From assembly GCF_024585265.1 (NCBI RefSeq), contig NZ_CP036533.1:6023001-6087000 (forward strand): a DNA stretch of 64,000 bases. The letters run 5' to 3'. This document shows positions 33,841-42,374 of this stretch, in pieces. Every line of letters begins with the position of its first letter. Position 1 is the first letter of the stretch. The position numbers were made by a program, and so were the translations under genes. Source of the stretch: Bradyrhizobium sp. WBAH42. GTDB taxonomy: Bacteria; Pseudomonadota; Alphaproteobacteria; Rhizobiales; Xanthobacteraceae. The notes beneath the pieces are model-generated. The model searched no databases, was not told the origin of the DNA, and saw nothing but the letters and a program-made list of their open reading frames with translations.

Positions 33841-36333
33841 TCAGAACCCGACGCCGATCATGGTGCTATGACCGCCGCCGCCACTCACGATGCTCGGACG
33901 TGCGACAGCCTGCTGCCGGGCACGCGGCGCATCATTCTCGGGCCTCGCACGCCTGACCGGCTCGCGGTCGGCTTCGCGGCTCGTCTGCTTGCGGCGCGGC
34001 TTGTCCTCGTCCTCGTTCTTGCGCGAGGCGGTCGCCGCCGGCGCCGGTTTCTCATTGGCAACGCAGAGGTCGCCCTTCAGCGTTTCGTCGCCCTTGCACT
34101 GGATCGGGCAGACGCGCGTGGCGCGCTTGGCGAGCTCCCCGACGAGATCATGAGTCACGCTGACCTTGTCGGCCTCGGTCGGCTGCCCACCGATGCTGAA
34201 ATAGCGGACGAGCGCGGCCTTGGTCGGCTCGCTCAGCTTGCCGTCGGGCTTGCCGGTCAGGCAACCCAGCCGGACCAGCTCGGTCTGCGCCGAGGTGACG
34301 AGCTGCGGCGAGTTCGGCAGGGTCGCCGCCCGCTTGGCGGCCTCCGCATTGAAACGATCGATCGCGGCGACGACGAGCGGCCCGAGCCGGTCGCAGGCGA
34401 CCGTTCTGGAGAATGCCTTGAGGTCGTCGATGCCCGTGCCTTCGCTGCCCTTGGCGATGATCGCATCGAGCTTGCCCTGCTGTTCTTTACAGGCGACTTC
34501 CCTGGACGCGGCGAGTTCGGCCGCCTTGCGCGCCTCCTCGGCCTCCCTCGCCTGCTTCTCGGCCGCCGCCTTCGCGGCAGCAGCCGCGGCTGCCGCACGA
34601 TCGCGCTCGGCCTGCTCCGCCTTCTGCCTGGCCTCCTGCGCCTTGCGCTCGGCCTCGGCCGCCTTGGCGAGGCGCTCGGCTTCGGCAGCTGCGGCGCGGC
34701 GTTCGTCCTCGAGACGCTTCTTCTCGGCTGCGCTGGCCTCCTTGGCGGCGGCGATCTCGGCCTTCTTGCGCGCATCCTCCGCATCGCGTGCCTGCTTCTC
34801 CGCGGCGGCCTTTGCTGCAGCAGCCTCCGCCGCAAGCCGGTCGCGCTCGGCCTGCTCGGCTTTCTGCCTGGCTTCCTGCGCCTTGCGTTCGGCTTCGGCC
34901 GCTTTGGCAAGGCGCTCGGCTTCGGCCGCAGCGGCGCGGCGTTCATCGTCCTGGCGCTTCTTCTCTGCGGCAGCGGCGGCCGCAGCCGCCCTCGCCTTCT
35001 CGGCCGCCTCGGCCTCGCGGGCGCGGCGCTCGTCGTCCTCGCGCTTCTTCTGTGCGGCGAGTTCGGCCTTCTCCGCGTCCGCCTTGCGCTTGGCCTCCTC
35101 GGCTGCCTGGCGCGCCGCCTCGCGTTCGGCGCGCGCCTTGTCCTCGCGTTCCTGGATCGCCTGTTTCAACAGATCGACGCGCTGCTGCGCGGTGATCGCG
35201 AGCGGCGCGTCGGGAAAACGCCTGATGAAACGCTGCAGCACGGGGATGTCGACGCTGTCCTTGATCTTGTCCCACTCGATCTGTTCGCGGGTGGGCGGCG
35301 CATCGCGGCTTGGCGGCGCCGACTGTGGATAGGCGGCAACCTGGATATTGGACGGCGGCGCTTGCGGCTGGCTCGCCAATGCCTCGATCTGCGCCCGCGC
35401 CAGCTCGGCATAGAAGCCGGTCGGATGGGTCGCGAGGAAGACCTCCCATGCCCGCCGCGTGCCGATCTTCTGCACCAGGTCGTAATCCGCCTTGACGTCA
35501 CTGACCGGCGCCTCGCGCGGCACGGCCGGCGCCGGTACCAGCGAGATCGTGCCGCCGCCGAGCGCGCCGTAAACATACGGCTCCTGGCGATTGGCCGTCG
35601 CCTTCAAGACTTCATCCCTGACGCGGCCGAAGGCAAGGCGAATGTCGAGACCAGGGACGGGAAGATTCTTGAGGATCGACGTGGTGAACGGACTGTGATC
35701 GCCATCGCCATCATCCGCCGTCGAGCCGGCCTTCGCCGCGTAGGCGATCAACGTGTCGGTCATTGTGGGCTCGACCTTGCCGAGACCGCCGCTGACCGCG
35801 CGGGTCGGAAGGTTGCGCCGCTCGCGCTTCATCGTGCCGACGAACGGATTGTCGCGGCAAGCATCGAGAATGATCAGACGAAGCCGCCTTGCGCCATCCG
35901 CCGAGGAGACAAGCCGCTCCAGCGGGATGGCCTCGTCGTCGGCGTCGCGGTCGGAAGCCAGCCTCGCATCAACCGGGATGAGATAATTGGTGCCGCCGAT
36001 CTCGAGCCCATGTCCGGCATAATAGACGACCGCGATGTCGGCCTGGTCCGCCGTCGTCTCGAACTTGCGGATCCCGCGCTTGAACTCGAGGTTGCCGACA
36101 TTGTTCAGCGTCTCGACGGTGTCGAAGCCGGCATCGCGAAACATCTGCGCGACCGAGACGGCATCGCGCGATGGATTGGGCAGTTGCGGCACGGATTGAT
36201 AGAGGGAGTTGCCGACCACCAGCGCCACGCGCCGCTCGGCGAACGCGCAATCGCTCGCCAGGACCACGGCCAGGAGGGTCCCGCCGATCATCGCCATCGC
36301 TGCGATCAGACGCCGGAGCATCATAAAATCCAT
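33841..36333 (-). CDS. Exported caspase-fold (peptidase C14) protein with a duplicated coiled coil
   Basis: An 830-residue protein. A hydrophobic signal (residues about 8-32) precedes a caspase-like domain (about 34-265) with catalytic H108 in YYAGHG and C159 in LDACRDN. A helical linker follows, then an Ala/Glu/Lys/Arg-rich coiled coil from about 395 to 612 that includes two copies of an 80-residue block (about 453-532 and 533-612), a cysteine-containing region and a basic disordered C-terminus. Such exported metacaspase-like proteins are common in rhizobia; their substrates are unknown. The start MDFMML is one of two possible ATGs. Confidence 0.88.
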   Translation of the reverse strand: MDFMMLRRLIAAMAMIGGTLLAVVLASDCAFAERRVALVVGNSLYQSVPQLPNPSRDAVSVAQMFRDAGFDTVETLNNVGNLEFKRGIRKFETTADQADIAVVYYAGHGLEIGGTNYLIPVDARLASDRDADDEAIPLERLVSSADGARRLRLIILDACRDNPFVGTMKRERRNLPTRAVSGGLGKVEPTMTDTLIAYAAKAGSTADDGDGDHSPFTTSILKNLPVPGLDIRLAFGRVRDEVLKATANRQEPYVYGALGGGTISLVPAPAVPREAPVSDVKADYDLVQKIGTRRAWEVFLATHPTGFYAELARAQIEALASQPQAPPSNIQVAAYPQSAPPSRDAPPTREQIEWDKIKDSVDIPVLQRFIRRFPDAPLAITAQQRVDLLKQAIQEREDKARAEREAARQAAEEAKRKADAEKAELAAQKKREDDERRAREAEAAEKARAAAAAAAAEKKRQDDERRAAAAEAERLAKAAEAERKAQEARQKAEQAERDRLAAEAAAAKAAAEKQARDAEDARKKAEIAAAKEASAAEKKRLEDERRAAAAEAERLAKAAEAERKAQEARQKAEQAERDRAAAAAAAAKAAAEKQAREAEEARKAAELAASREVACKEQQGKLDAIIAKGSEGTGIDDLKAFSRTVACDRLGPLVVAAIDRFNAEAAKRAATLPNSPQLVTSAQTELVRLGCLTGKPDGKLSEPTKAALVRYFSIGGQPTEADKVSVTHDLVGELAKRATRVCPIQCKGDETLKGDLCVANEKPAPAATASRKNEDEDKPRRKQTSREADREPVRRARPENDAPRARQQAVARPSIVSGGGGHSTMIGVGF

Positions 36334-36705
36334 GCCGAGCGTGCGCTAATGCGCCGATCCTGATCCCCTGCAAGGGACTCGGCATTCACGCGCTGGCCCG
36401 AAAATCGCTAAATCTATTCATGTTTTATCGCCGCAGACCGCCGCGATCAATGCGCCGGAGCGGCTGCTCACAAAAGGTATTCGGAGCCATCTTGGTCCCT
36501 GCGTGATGCCCATCACAGCCTGCGTGGCCAGACCTGCGACATCCCGCCACATGTGGCGGCTCCGGTACAGCCGATTGGAAATCGCCGCCGATCACGTCGA
36601 ATGCGCGCCGCTACGCTTCCGGTGCAAGCGTGGCTCCTTTAGCTTTGTTTCCGAGTGTTGCTGCGTCTGTTGATTCCTTGATTTTTGAATTGTTGGGGGC
36701 TGGGA
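36334..36705. promoter_or_regulatory. Divergent intergenic region with a 14-bp perfect palindrome
   Basis: 372 bases separate the divergent caspase and barrel-protein starts. CGCCACATGTGGCG at 36545-36558 is a perfect 14-base palindrome, a plausible dimeric-repressor site 148 bases upstream of the barrel gene. No RNA gene or open frame is supported here. Confidence 0.5.
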
Positions 36706-38673
36706 ATGAGGCAGTTTGTGCTCGCGCTGACCGGGCGGATCAGCAGCACGAAGCTCTTGTCCGGTGCCGTGGTCGCGCTTTCGCTGAGCTCGTCGGCAGC
36801 CTTCGCGCAATGCACCGGTGCGGTCACAGGCGCTGGTGCGGGATTCTTCGGGGCACAACTCGCGGCGATCTCGGCGGCGACAGGCGCGGCCTCCGGGTCA
36901 GTCGCCGGTGCGCTCGGCACCACCAACACCGCATTCCTCACGCAGCAAGGCAGCGCATTCGTCTCGGCGCCCGCCGATCCGAAGCCCGAGCAGCCCGGTG
37001 GGGGGATCTGGATCCGCGGAGTCGGCGGCGAGGTCACCAACAAGTTCACCTCGACCTCGACCGGCACGGTCAACGCCGGCATCTTCAATCCGGTGCTCGG
37101 TGCTGCATCGAACTTCAACTGCGCCGGCTCGGTTCATCAGAGCTTCGGGGGTGTTCAGGTCGGCCAGGACATCTCTCGCCTGAACTGGCGCGGCTGGAAC
37201 GTTCACGTCGGCACAACCGCCGGCTATCTGTCGTCCAAGGCCACCGACAACGCGGGTGGCAGCACGAATTTCGAGGTTCCCTTCCTCGGCGCCTATGTCG
37301 TCGCAACTTACGGCCGCTTCTTCGCGGACGTCATGGTGCGCGAAGAGTTTTACCGCGCCGACCTGACCAATGTCGGCGTCGGGCTGTTCAACCAGCAGAT
37401 CGGCGCGCGCGGCACCTCCGTGTCGGCCTCGGTCGGCTACAACTTCGCCTTGGCCAACAATTGGTTCATCGAGCCGTCCGCGGGCTTCACCTGGTCGCGG
37501 ACCAATGTCGACGACTACACCTTGAGCGGCGGCGCCGTCTCGCAAGGCATCGTCTCGACCGTGACCACTTCGCCAATCGAGAGCAAGATCGGGCGCCTCA
37601 CCCTGCGTGGCGGCACGACGATCACCTCAGGCAACCTGATCCTGCAGCCCTTCGCCTCGGTCAGCGTCTTCCACGAGTTCGCCGGCGACGTGACCTCGTC
37701 GGTCAACAGCCTGAACGCCAGCGTGTTCGGCGTCATCCCGATCGCGATTTCGCAGAACACCAGCACGAGCCGGGTCGGCACCTACGGTCAGTACTCGCTC
37801 GGTGTTGCCGGCCAGCTCGCCAACACCGGCTGGCTCGGCTTCGTCCGCGGTGACTATCGCAACGGCGAAAACATCGACGGCTGGACCGCCAATGCCGGCC
37901 TTCGCTACCAGTTCACGCCGGAACAGATCGCCTCGATCATGCCGCTGAAGGCCCCGGCCAAGGCGGCAGGCACCGTCATTGCGCCGACCAACTGGACCGG
38001 CGTCTATGTCGGCGGCTCGCTCGGTGTCGAATACGGCAAGACGGACATCCGCTTTGCCGGCGATCCGATCGACGGCAACAATCCGCGCGTGTTCGGCGGC
38101 CTCGGCGGCCTCCAGGTCGGCTATAATTACCAGATGCCGAGCAACTGGGTGCTCGGCATCGAGGGAGACATCGCGGCGACGAATTTGCGCGGATCGCGCA
38201 CCTGCACCACGGTCCAGAACCTCGCGTTGCTGCTCAATTGCCAGAACTCGTCGGACTGGATCGCGACCCTGTCCGGCCGCGTCGGCTATTCCTGGAACCG
38301 CACCCTGATCTACGCAAAGGCCGGCGGCGCCTGGGCTCAGGACCGCACCAACGTCAATTGCGTGTTCGGCCCGCTCAATGGCGCCGTCGTCGGCGTCTTC
38401 CAGCTCGGTCCCTGCGTCAACCAGTTCGGCGGGGCCACCGACGGCTTCAGCAGCAGCGGCTATCGCAGCGGCTGGCTGATCGGCTACGGCACCGAGTTCG
38501 ACCTTGGCAAGAACTGGTCGGCAAAGGCCGAGTACGACTATATCGATCTCGGCAGCCGGACGTCGCTGATGAGCGACGGCGTCACCACGATGCGCGACAG
38601 TGGCAGCCTGTCCCAGGTCAAGATCGGCGTGAACTATCGCTTCACCCCGGGCGCCGTCATCGCAAAATATTGA
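36706..38673 (+). CDS. Outer-membrane protein with two fused beta-barrels
   Basis: A 655-residue exported protein. The ATG at 36706 has GGGGGCTGGGA upstream; the signal peptide ends at SAAFAQC. Residues about 90-415 read as an autotransporter-type barrel (WIRGVGGEVT, GWNVHVGTTAGYL, FADVMVREEFYRADL, ASVGYNFALANNWFIEPSAG, WLGFVRGDYRNGENIDGWTANAGLRYQF). After a short KAPAKAAGTV linker a second, Omp31-like eight-strand barrel begins at about 425 (NWTGVYVGGSLGVEYG ... VKIGVNYRF). The long passenger domain of true autotransporters is missing. A terminator follows. Confidence 0.88.
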   Translation: MRQFVLALTGRISSTKLLSGAVVALSLSSSAAFAQCTGAVTGAGAGFFGAQLAAISAATGAASGSVAGALGTTNTAFLTQQGSAFVSAPADPKPEQPGGGIWIRGVGGEVTNKFTSTSTGTVNAGIFNPVLGAASNFNCAGSVHQSFGGVQVGQDISRLNWRGWNVHVGTTAGYLSSKATDNAGGSTNFEVPFLGAYVVATYGRFFADVMVREEFYRADLTNVGVGLFNQQIGARGTSVSASVGYNFALANNWFIEPSAGFTWSRTNVDDYTLSGGAVSQGIVSTVTTSPIESKIGRLTLRGGTTITSGNLILQPFASVSVFHEFAGDVTSSVNSLNASVFGVIPIAISQNTSTSRVGTYGQYSLGVAGQLANTGWLGFVRGDYRNGENIDGWTANAGLRYQFTPEQIASIMPLKAPAKAAGTVIAPTNWTGVYVGGSLGVEYGKTDIRFAGDPIDGNNPRVFGGLGGLQVGYNYQMPSNWVLGIEGDIAATNLRGSRTCTTVQNLALLLNCQNSSDWIATLSGRVGYSWNRTLIYAKAGGAWAQDRTNVNCVFGPLNGAVVGVFQLGPCVNQFGGATDGFSSSGYRSGWLIGYGTEFDLGKNWSAKAEYDYIDLGSRTSLMSDGVTTMRDSGSLSQVKIGVNYRFTPGAVIAKY

Positions 38674-38708
38674 TCCGCGGCAATCGACCCTGTCTTTACC
38701 CTGAATTG

Positions 38709-38745
38709 AACCGGGCGGCCGCTCAACGGGCCGCCCGGTTGCTTT
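38709..38745 (+). terminator. Intrinsic terminator of the double-barrel gene
   Basis: AACCGGGCGGCC (38709-38720) pairs perfectly with GGCCGCCCGGTT (38729-38740), followed by GCTTT. Confidence 0.75.
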
Positions 38746-38834
38746 GCAACGGGTCATCCTCGACAATGCAGACCCACCTCGTATAGACGAGCCCGGCGGA
38801 ACCTTCCTCGAGCCAGCGGCCCTGCCGAGACGCC

Positions 38835-39614
38835 ATGACCAAGCCTGCGCGATACGACCGGATCGCCTTCGTCGCCAGCCCGAGCAACGAGGCGCAGGCC
38901 GCCTTTGGCCAGCTGACCAGGGACTATGGCAATTGCGATCCCGACGAGGCCGACGTGGTCGTCGCGCTCGGCGGCGACGGCCTGATGCTGCAGACGCTGC
39001 ACCACCACATGCGGACGGGAAAGCCGATCTACGGCATGCACCGCGGCACGGTCGGCTTCCTGATGAACGAGTACTCGACGCATGATCTGCGCCAACGGCT
39101 CGAGACTGCGCATGAGTCCGAGATCAATCCGCTCTTGATGCGCGCGACCGACGTGAACGACCGCGTCCACCTGCACCACGCCATCAACGAGGTCTACCTG
39201 TTTCGCCAGACCTCGCAGGCGGCGCGCTTGCGGATCCTGATCGACGAGCGCGAGCGCATGCCGGAGCTGATCGCCGATGGCATCATTGTGGCGACGCCGG
39301 CAGGCTCGACTGCCTACAATCTGTCGGCGCAGGGCCCCATTCTCCCAATCAACGCCGCCCTGCTGGCACTGACGCCAATCAGCGCCTTCCGGCCGCGGCG
39401 CTGGCGCGGCGCCCTCCTGCCCAATACGGCCTATGTCGTGATCGAGGTGCTGGAAGACGACAAGCGCCCCGTTGCCGCGGTCGCCGACCACGAGGAGGTG
39501 CGCAGGGTCCGGCGCGTCGAGGTGCTTTCGGACAAGAGCATCTCCATGCGGATGCTGTTCGACCCTGGACACAGCCTGGAAGAGCGCATCCTGCGGGAGC
39601 AGTTCGGCTACTGA
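38835..39614 (+). CDS. nadK: NAD kinase
   Basis: A 259-residue cytoplasmic enzyme making NADP from NAD and ATP (or polyphosphate). It has the catalytic GGDG motif (residues 46-49, D48), the NE/D motif in AINEVYLFR, and [16 protein letters not shown], which binds the nucleotide. Length is typical of alphaproteobacterial NadK. It is followed at 97 bases by the response-regulator gene on the same strand, with a strong inverted repeat between. Confidence 0.95.
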   Translation: MTKPARYDRIAFVASPSNEAQAAFGQLTRDYGNCDPDEADVVVALGGDGLMLQTLHHHMRTGKPIYGMHRGTVGFLMNEYSTHDLRQRLETAHESEINPLLMRATDVNDRVHLHHAINEVYLFRQTSQAARLRILIDERERMPELIADGIIVATPAGSTAYNLSAQGPILPINAALLALTPISAFRPRRWRGALLPNTAYVVIEVLEDDKRPVAAVADHEEVRRVRRVEVLSDKSISMRMLFDPGHSLEERILREQFGY

Positions 39615-39648
39615 GCCTCCTGCCTCCTGCCGCCCGCCTGCCGGCAAC

Positions 39649-39685
39649 CCTTCGTTAACCCACGCCACGATATGGTTAACGAAGG
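39649..39685. promoter_or_regulatory. 12-bp perfect inverted repeat with TTAACC arms upstream of the response-regulator gene
   Basis: CCTTCGTTAACC (39649-39660) and GGTTAACGAAGG (39674-39685) are exact reverse complements separated by 13 bases. The right arm with its left flank reads TTAACCAT on the minus strand, a CtrA half-site. The repeat ends 25 bases before the start codon at 39711, so it could be an operator, or a hairpin ending the nadK message although no T-run follows. Confidence 0.6.
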
Positions 39686-39710
39686 TTGACCCGCTTTTGG
39701 CCCGGGCGTC

Positions 39711-40256
39711 ATGTTCCGTATCGACTTCAACAAGCTGCGCTTCCTCGTCTGCGACGACAATCCGCATATGCGCCGCATCCTGCGGACGCTGCTGCATTCG
39801 TTCGGCGCGCGCGAGGTCTACGAGGCCGAGGACGGTGCCACGGCGCTCGAAATGTACAGCCATTACGTGCCCGACATCGTCATCACGGACTGGGCCATGC
39901 CGATCTTCGACGGGCTCGAGCTCGCGCAGATGATCCGCCAGCCGGAATCCAAGGGCAATCCTTACGCACCGATCATCATGCTGACCGGCCATTCGGAGAA
40001 GCGCCGCGTCACGGTCGCCCGCGATGCCGGCGTCACCGAATTTCTGGCCAAGCCGATCTCGGCCAAGGGGCTCTATCAGCGCATCCTCAACGTCGTCGCC
40101 AATCCCCGCCCCTTCATCAAGACCAAGACCTATTTCGGCCCCGACCGGCGCCGCAACACCAACTCCGCCTATATGGGCCCGGAGCGCCGCGTCGGCGAAA
40201 AGCACGAGGTGCTGCAGCAGCCCTCGCTGCTCGACAAGGCCCGCTCCTCCATCTAG
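39711..40256 (+). CDS. CheY-like single-domain response regulator with C-terminal extension
   Basis: A 181-residue protein. Residues 8-130 form a receiver with acidic pair D15-D16, phospho-acceptor D60 (VITDWAMP), T-loop residue in MLTGHSE and the conserved Lys in FLAKPIS. There is no DNA-binding or enzymatic domain; instead a basic tail of 45 residues (FGPDRRRNTN, GPERRV). The next gene on the same strand, 28 bases on, encodes a histidine phosphotransfer protein, so the two probably exchange phosphate. Confidence 0.9.
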   Translation: MFRIDFNKLRFLVCDDNPHMRRILRTLLHSFGAREVYEAEDGATALEMYSHYVPDIVITDWAMPIFDGLELAQMIRQPESKGNPYAPIIMLTGHSEKRRVTVARDAGVTEFLAKPISAKGLYQRILNVVANPRPFIKTKTYFGPDRRRNTNSAYMGPERRVGEKHEVLQQPSLLDKARSSI

Positions 40257-40284
40257 CGCAACCTCTTCAGACGAGGCAGGCATC

Positions 40285-40863
40285 ATGGCGAAGAACAGCG
40301 CAAAGGACATCGAGGTCAAGGCCTTCGCCACGCACCAGGTCATCACGCAGCCGAATCCGCTGCGCAAGGTCCTGCGCCGTGTCGAAGACAAGGACATGGA
40401 CGACCCGATCGCCCGCGCCGAGCAGGCGCTCGCGAGCCTCTCCGGTGAGTTCAAGGACTGGATGGCGATCGAGGTCCAGAGACTGTCCGCCGCCTGGACG
40501 GCCGTGCAGAAGGACGGCTTCACGAAGAAACTGCGCGACGAGCTGTTTCACGCCGCACACGACATCAAGGGCGATGCGGCGACGTTCGGCTTTCCTTCGG
40601 CAGCGGGCATCGCCGAAAGCCTGTGCCGCGTCATCGAGCACGCGCCTGATCTGGACAAGGTGCCGGCCGAGCTGTTCACGCACCACATCAACGCCATTCT
40701 CGCCATCGTGCACGAGAACACGAGGCTCGACAGGATCAGCGTCTCAGCCGAGCTCAGCCGCCGCCTGCGCAAGGTTGCGGACGATTATCTTGCCCACGTC
40801 AACCGCGACCGCCCCGAGCATCTCGAAGTGATCCTGGCGCCGAGCATCGCGCCCGTGGAGTAA
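40285..40863 (+). CDS. Histidine phosphotransfer (Hpt) domain protein
   Basis: A 192-residue helical protein whose central four-helix region carries the Hpt motif FHAAHDIKGDAATFGF with phospho-accepting H92. AGGCAGG precedes the ATG at 40285. It would shuttle phosphate between a hybrid kinase and a receiver, most likely that encoded just upstream. Residues 1-40 and the last 35 form extensions not typical of a bare Hpt module. Confidence 0.85.
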   Translation: MAKNSAKDIEVKAFATHQVITQPNPLRKVLRRVEDKDMDDPIARAEQALASLSGEFKDWMAIEVQRLSAAWTAVQKDGFTKKLRDELFHAAHDIKGDAATFGFPSAAGIAESLCRVIEHAPDLDKVPAELFTHHINAILAIVHENTRLDRISVSAELSRRLRKVADDYLAHVNRDRPEHLEVILAPSIAPVE

Positions 40864-40880
40864 GGCTTCACTCACTCCTC

Positions 40881-40958
40881 GTCATTGCGAGCGCAGCGAA
40901 GCAATCCAGAATCCCTCTGCGGAAACAGTCTGGATTGCTTCGCTGCGCTCGCAATGAC
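40881..40958. repeat. 78-bp palindromic repeat, copy 2
   Basis: Same hairpin-forming element as at 20647-20724, with ends GTCATTGCGAGCGCAGCGAA and its mirror. It sits exactly between the convergent Hpt and DUF2336 stops (40863 and 40976), where it could end both transcripts. Confidence 0.9.
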
Positions 40959-40975
40959 GGAATTTGCGGATCCAC

Positions 40976-42151
40976 CTACGCCGCGATCAGATCGTCGTCG
41001 ACCGGATCGATCACATCATCCGCGACAATCTCCTCGCAGAACAGCCGCGCCTCTTCGCGCGCGGACTCGGTGGCGAAGCGGCGCAGCAGGACCATCAGGG
41101 GCTCGGTGGCGCCGCGATCGGACTCGCAATGGGTCAGCACGCGTTCGACCATGCGCCGGCGCAGCCGCACCGCGCCATCGTCGCTGTCGACGAAGCCCTG
41201 CTCGTGGCAGGCATCGAGCGCGACCTGGAACGCCGCAAACGTCGCCTCCGGAAGCCCGGCGCGACGGAGCAGCGCGTGCACGCTGTTGCCGCCGCGGTCG
41301 TGCAGCAGCGCCGAGACGCGCGCCAGCGGCAGGTCGGCGAGTTCGGCGAGTGCGGCGTCGAACAAGCCCAGATTGCCCGACAGCAGTGCGCGCAGGATCA
41401 GGCCCGCGGTCAGCTGGCCGGTGATGCGCAAGTGCCGGACCAGGCCCTGCATGTCATCGCCGCGCGAGCGCGCCGCAATGTTCATGGTGGAGCGGTCGCG
41501 CGCTTCGACGGTGATGCGGTCGGCGCGGTCGGCGCTCAGCCAGTTCCGCGCCACGACGAATTGGGCCAGCGTCTCGGAGAGCTTTGCCACCAGCGCCGCA
41601 CGCGTTGCGGCCGGCAGATCCTCCAGCACCAGCATCGCCTCGCGGATGGCTGCGAGATGGCCGTGGCGCTCGACGATCCGGTCCCACGAGAACGGGGCGA
41701 GCTCGGCGTGGGGATTTTCAATCAGCTCCAGCGCGGCAGCCGCGCAGCCGACTTCGGCGATCGCGGCGCACACCGAGACCGGCAATGCGATGCGCCGGGC
41801 GACCGCGCATTGCACCTCCTCGCTGCCGGTCGCGACGATGTCGACGAGATCGGCGTCGATCAAGAGCGGGGAATGTTCGAGCACCGGCAGCGCGACCGTC
41901 GGCTGATCGGCCGACAGTGCCCGCACGATTGCGGCCGGCGCGTCGAGGCTGCGGGCAAAGGCTTCGGCCATCGCCTGCCGTACCAGCGGCGAGGGATCGT
42001 CCAGCAGCATCAGAAGCGCGCCTTCGGCGGCGGTGCGGTCGTCTGCAGAAAGGTCCGAGATCAGCCAGGCCCGGGCCAGCGCCCGTGTTGCCTCGGCCCG
42101 CTCGCCTGCGGGCGCCGTCCTGATCCAATTGATGAACTGCCGAACAATCAT
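40976..42151 (-). CDS. DUF2336-domain protein
   Basis: A 391-residue alpha-helical protein, all-helical HEAT-like throughout, with the DUF2336 core including SPLVRQAMAEAFA and LRITGQLTAGLILRALLSGNL. No catalytic motif is visible. DUF2336 proteins are restricted mainly to alphaproteobacteria and often neighbour signalling genes, as here. GGAAG precedes the ATG. Upstream is an inverted repeat with TTAA ends. Its molecular role is unknown. Confidence 0.88.
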   Translation of the reverse strand: MIVRQFINWIRTAPAGERAEATRALARAWLISDLSADDRTAAEGALLMLLDDPSPLVRQAMAEAFARSLDAPAAIVRALSADQPTVALPVLEHSPLLIDADLVDIVATGSEEVQCAVARRIALPVSVCAAIAEVGCAAAALELIENPHAELAPFSWDRIVERHGHLAAIREAMLVLEDLPAATRAALVAKLSETLAQFVVARNWLSADRADRITVEARDRSTMNIAARSRGDDMQGLVRHLRITGQLTAGLILRALLSGNLGLFDAALAELADLPLARVSALLHDRGGNSVHALLRRAGLPEATFAAFQVALDACHEQGFVDSDDGAVRLRRRMVERVLTHCESDRGATEPLMVLLRRFATESAREEARLFCEEIVADDVIDPVDDDLIAA

Positions 42152-42223
42152 GCTGCTTCCGGCTTACACAACAAACGAAAACGGTGACGGCTCGTCACCT
42201 GCAACACAAAATAAACCACGACG

Positions 42224-42274
42224 CTTAACAAAGCGTTCACCATAACTGGCTGGTTTTGTTGATGATTTGTTAAG
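42224..42274. promoter_or_regulatory. Inverted repeat and degenerate CtrA-like box upstream of DUF2336 gene
   Basis: CTTAACAAA (42224-42232) and TTTGTTAAG (42266-42274) are exact reverse complements 33 bases apart. The left arm also forms TTAA-N7-TTCA (42225-42239), one mismatch from a TTAA-N7-TTAA box. It lies about 75-120 bases upstream of the minus-strand start at 42151. Confidence 0.45.
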
Positions 42275-42298
42275 GGAACAAAGCCGCCTCAGCTGTGT

Positions 42299-42356
42299 GC
42301 CCCGGACGCAGCGCAGCGCCTCGTCAGGCGAGGCGCTGCAGAGCCGGGCCCAGGCC
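42299..42356. repeat. Palindromic intergenic repeat, GCCCCGGACGCAGCGC family
   Basis: GTGCCCCGGACGCAGCGCAG at its left end and CTGCAGAGCCGGGCCCAGG at its right end recur, in inverted orientation, at 60176-60201 and 60120-60138. It contains a short hairpin (GCGCCTCG-TCA-GGCGAGGCGC). It is downstream of the lytic-transglycosylase-side gap, between two minus-strand genes. Confidence 0.75.
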
Positions 42357-42374
42357 TCGAACACGCGAACTCGG

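Noticed and set aside
34560..35120. Possible CRISPR or minisatellite array
   Set aside because: The periodicity is a 240-bp in-frame duplication of a coiled-coil segment, not short repeats with unique spacers.
33868..36363. Plus-strand open frame of 831 codons
   Set aside because: Antisense to the caspase-fold gene; its Leu/Gly/Arg-rich content simply mirrors the Ala/Glu/Lys coiled coil.
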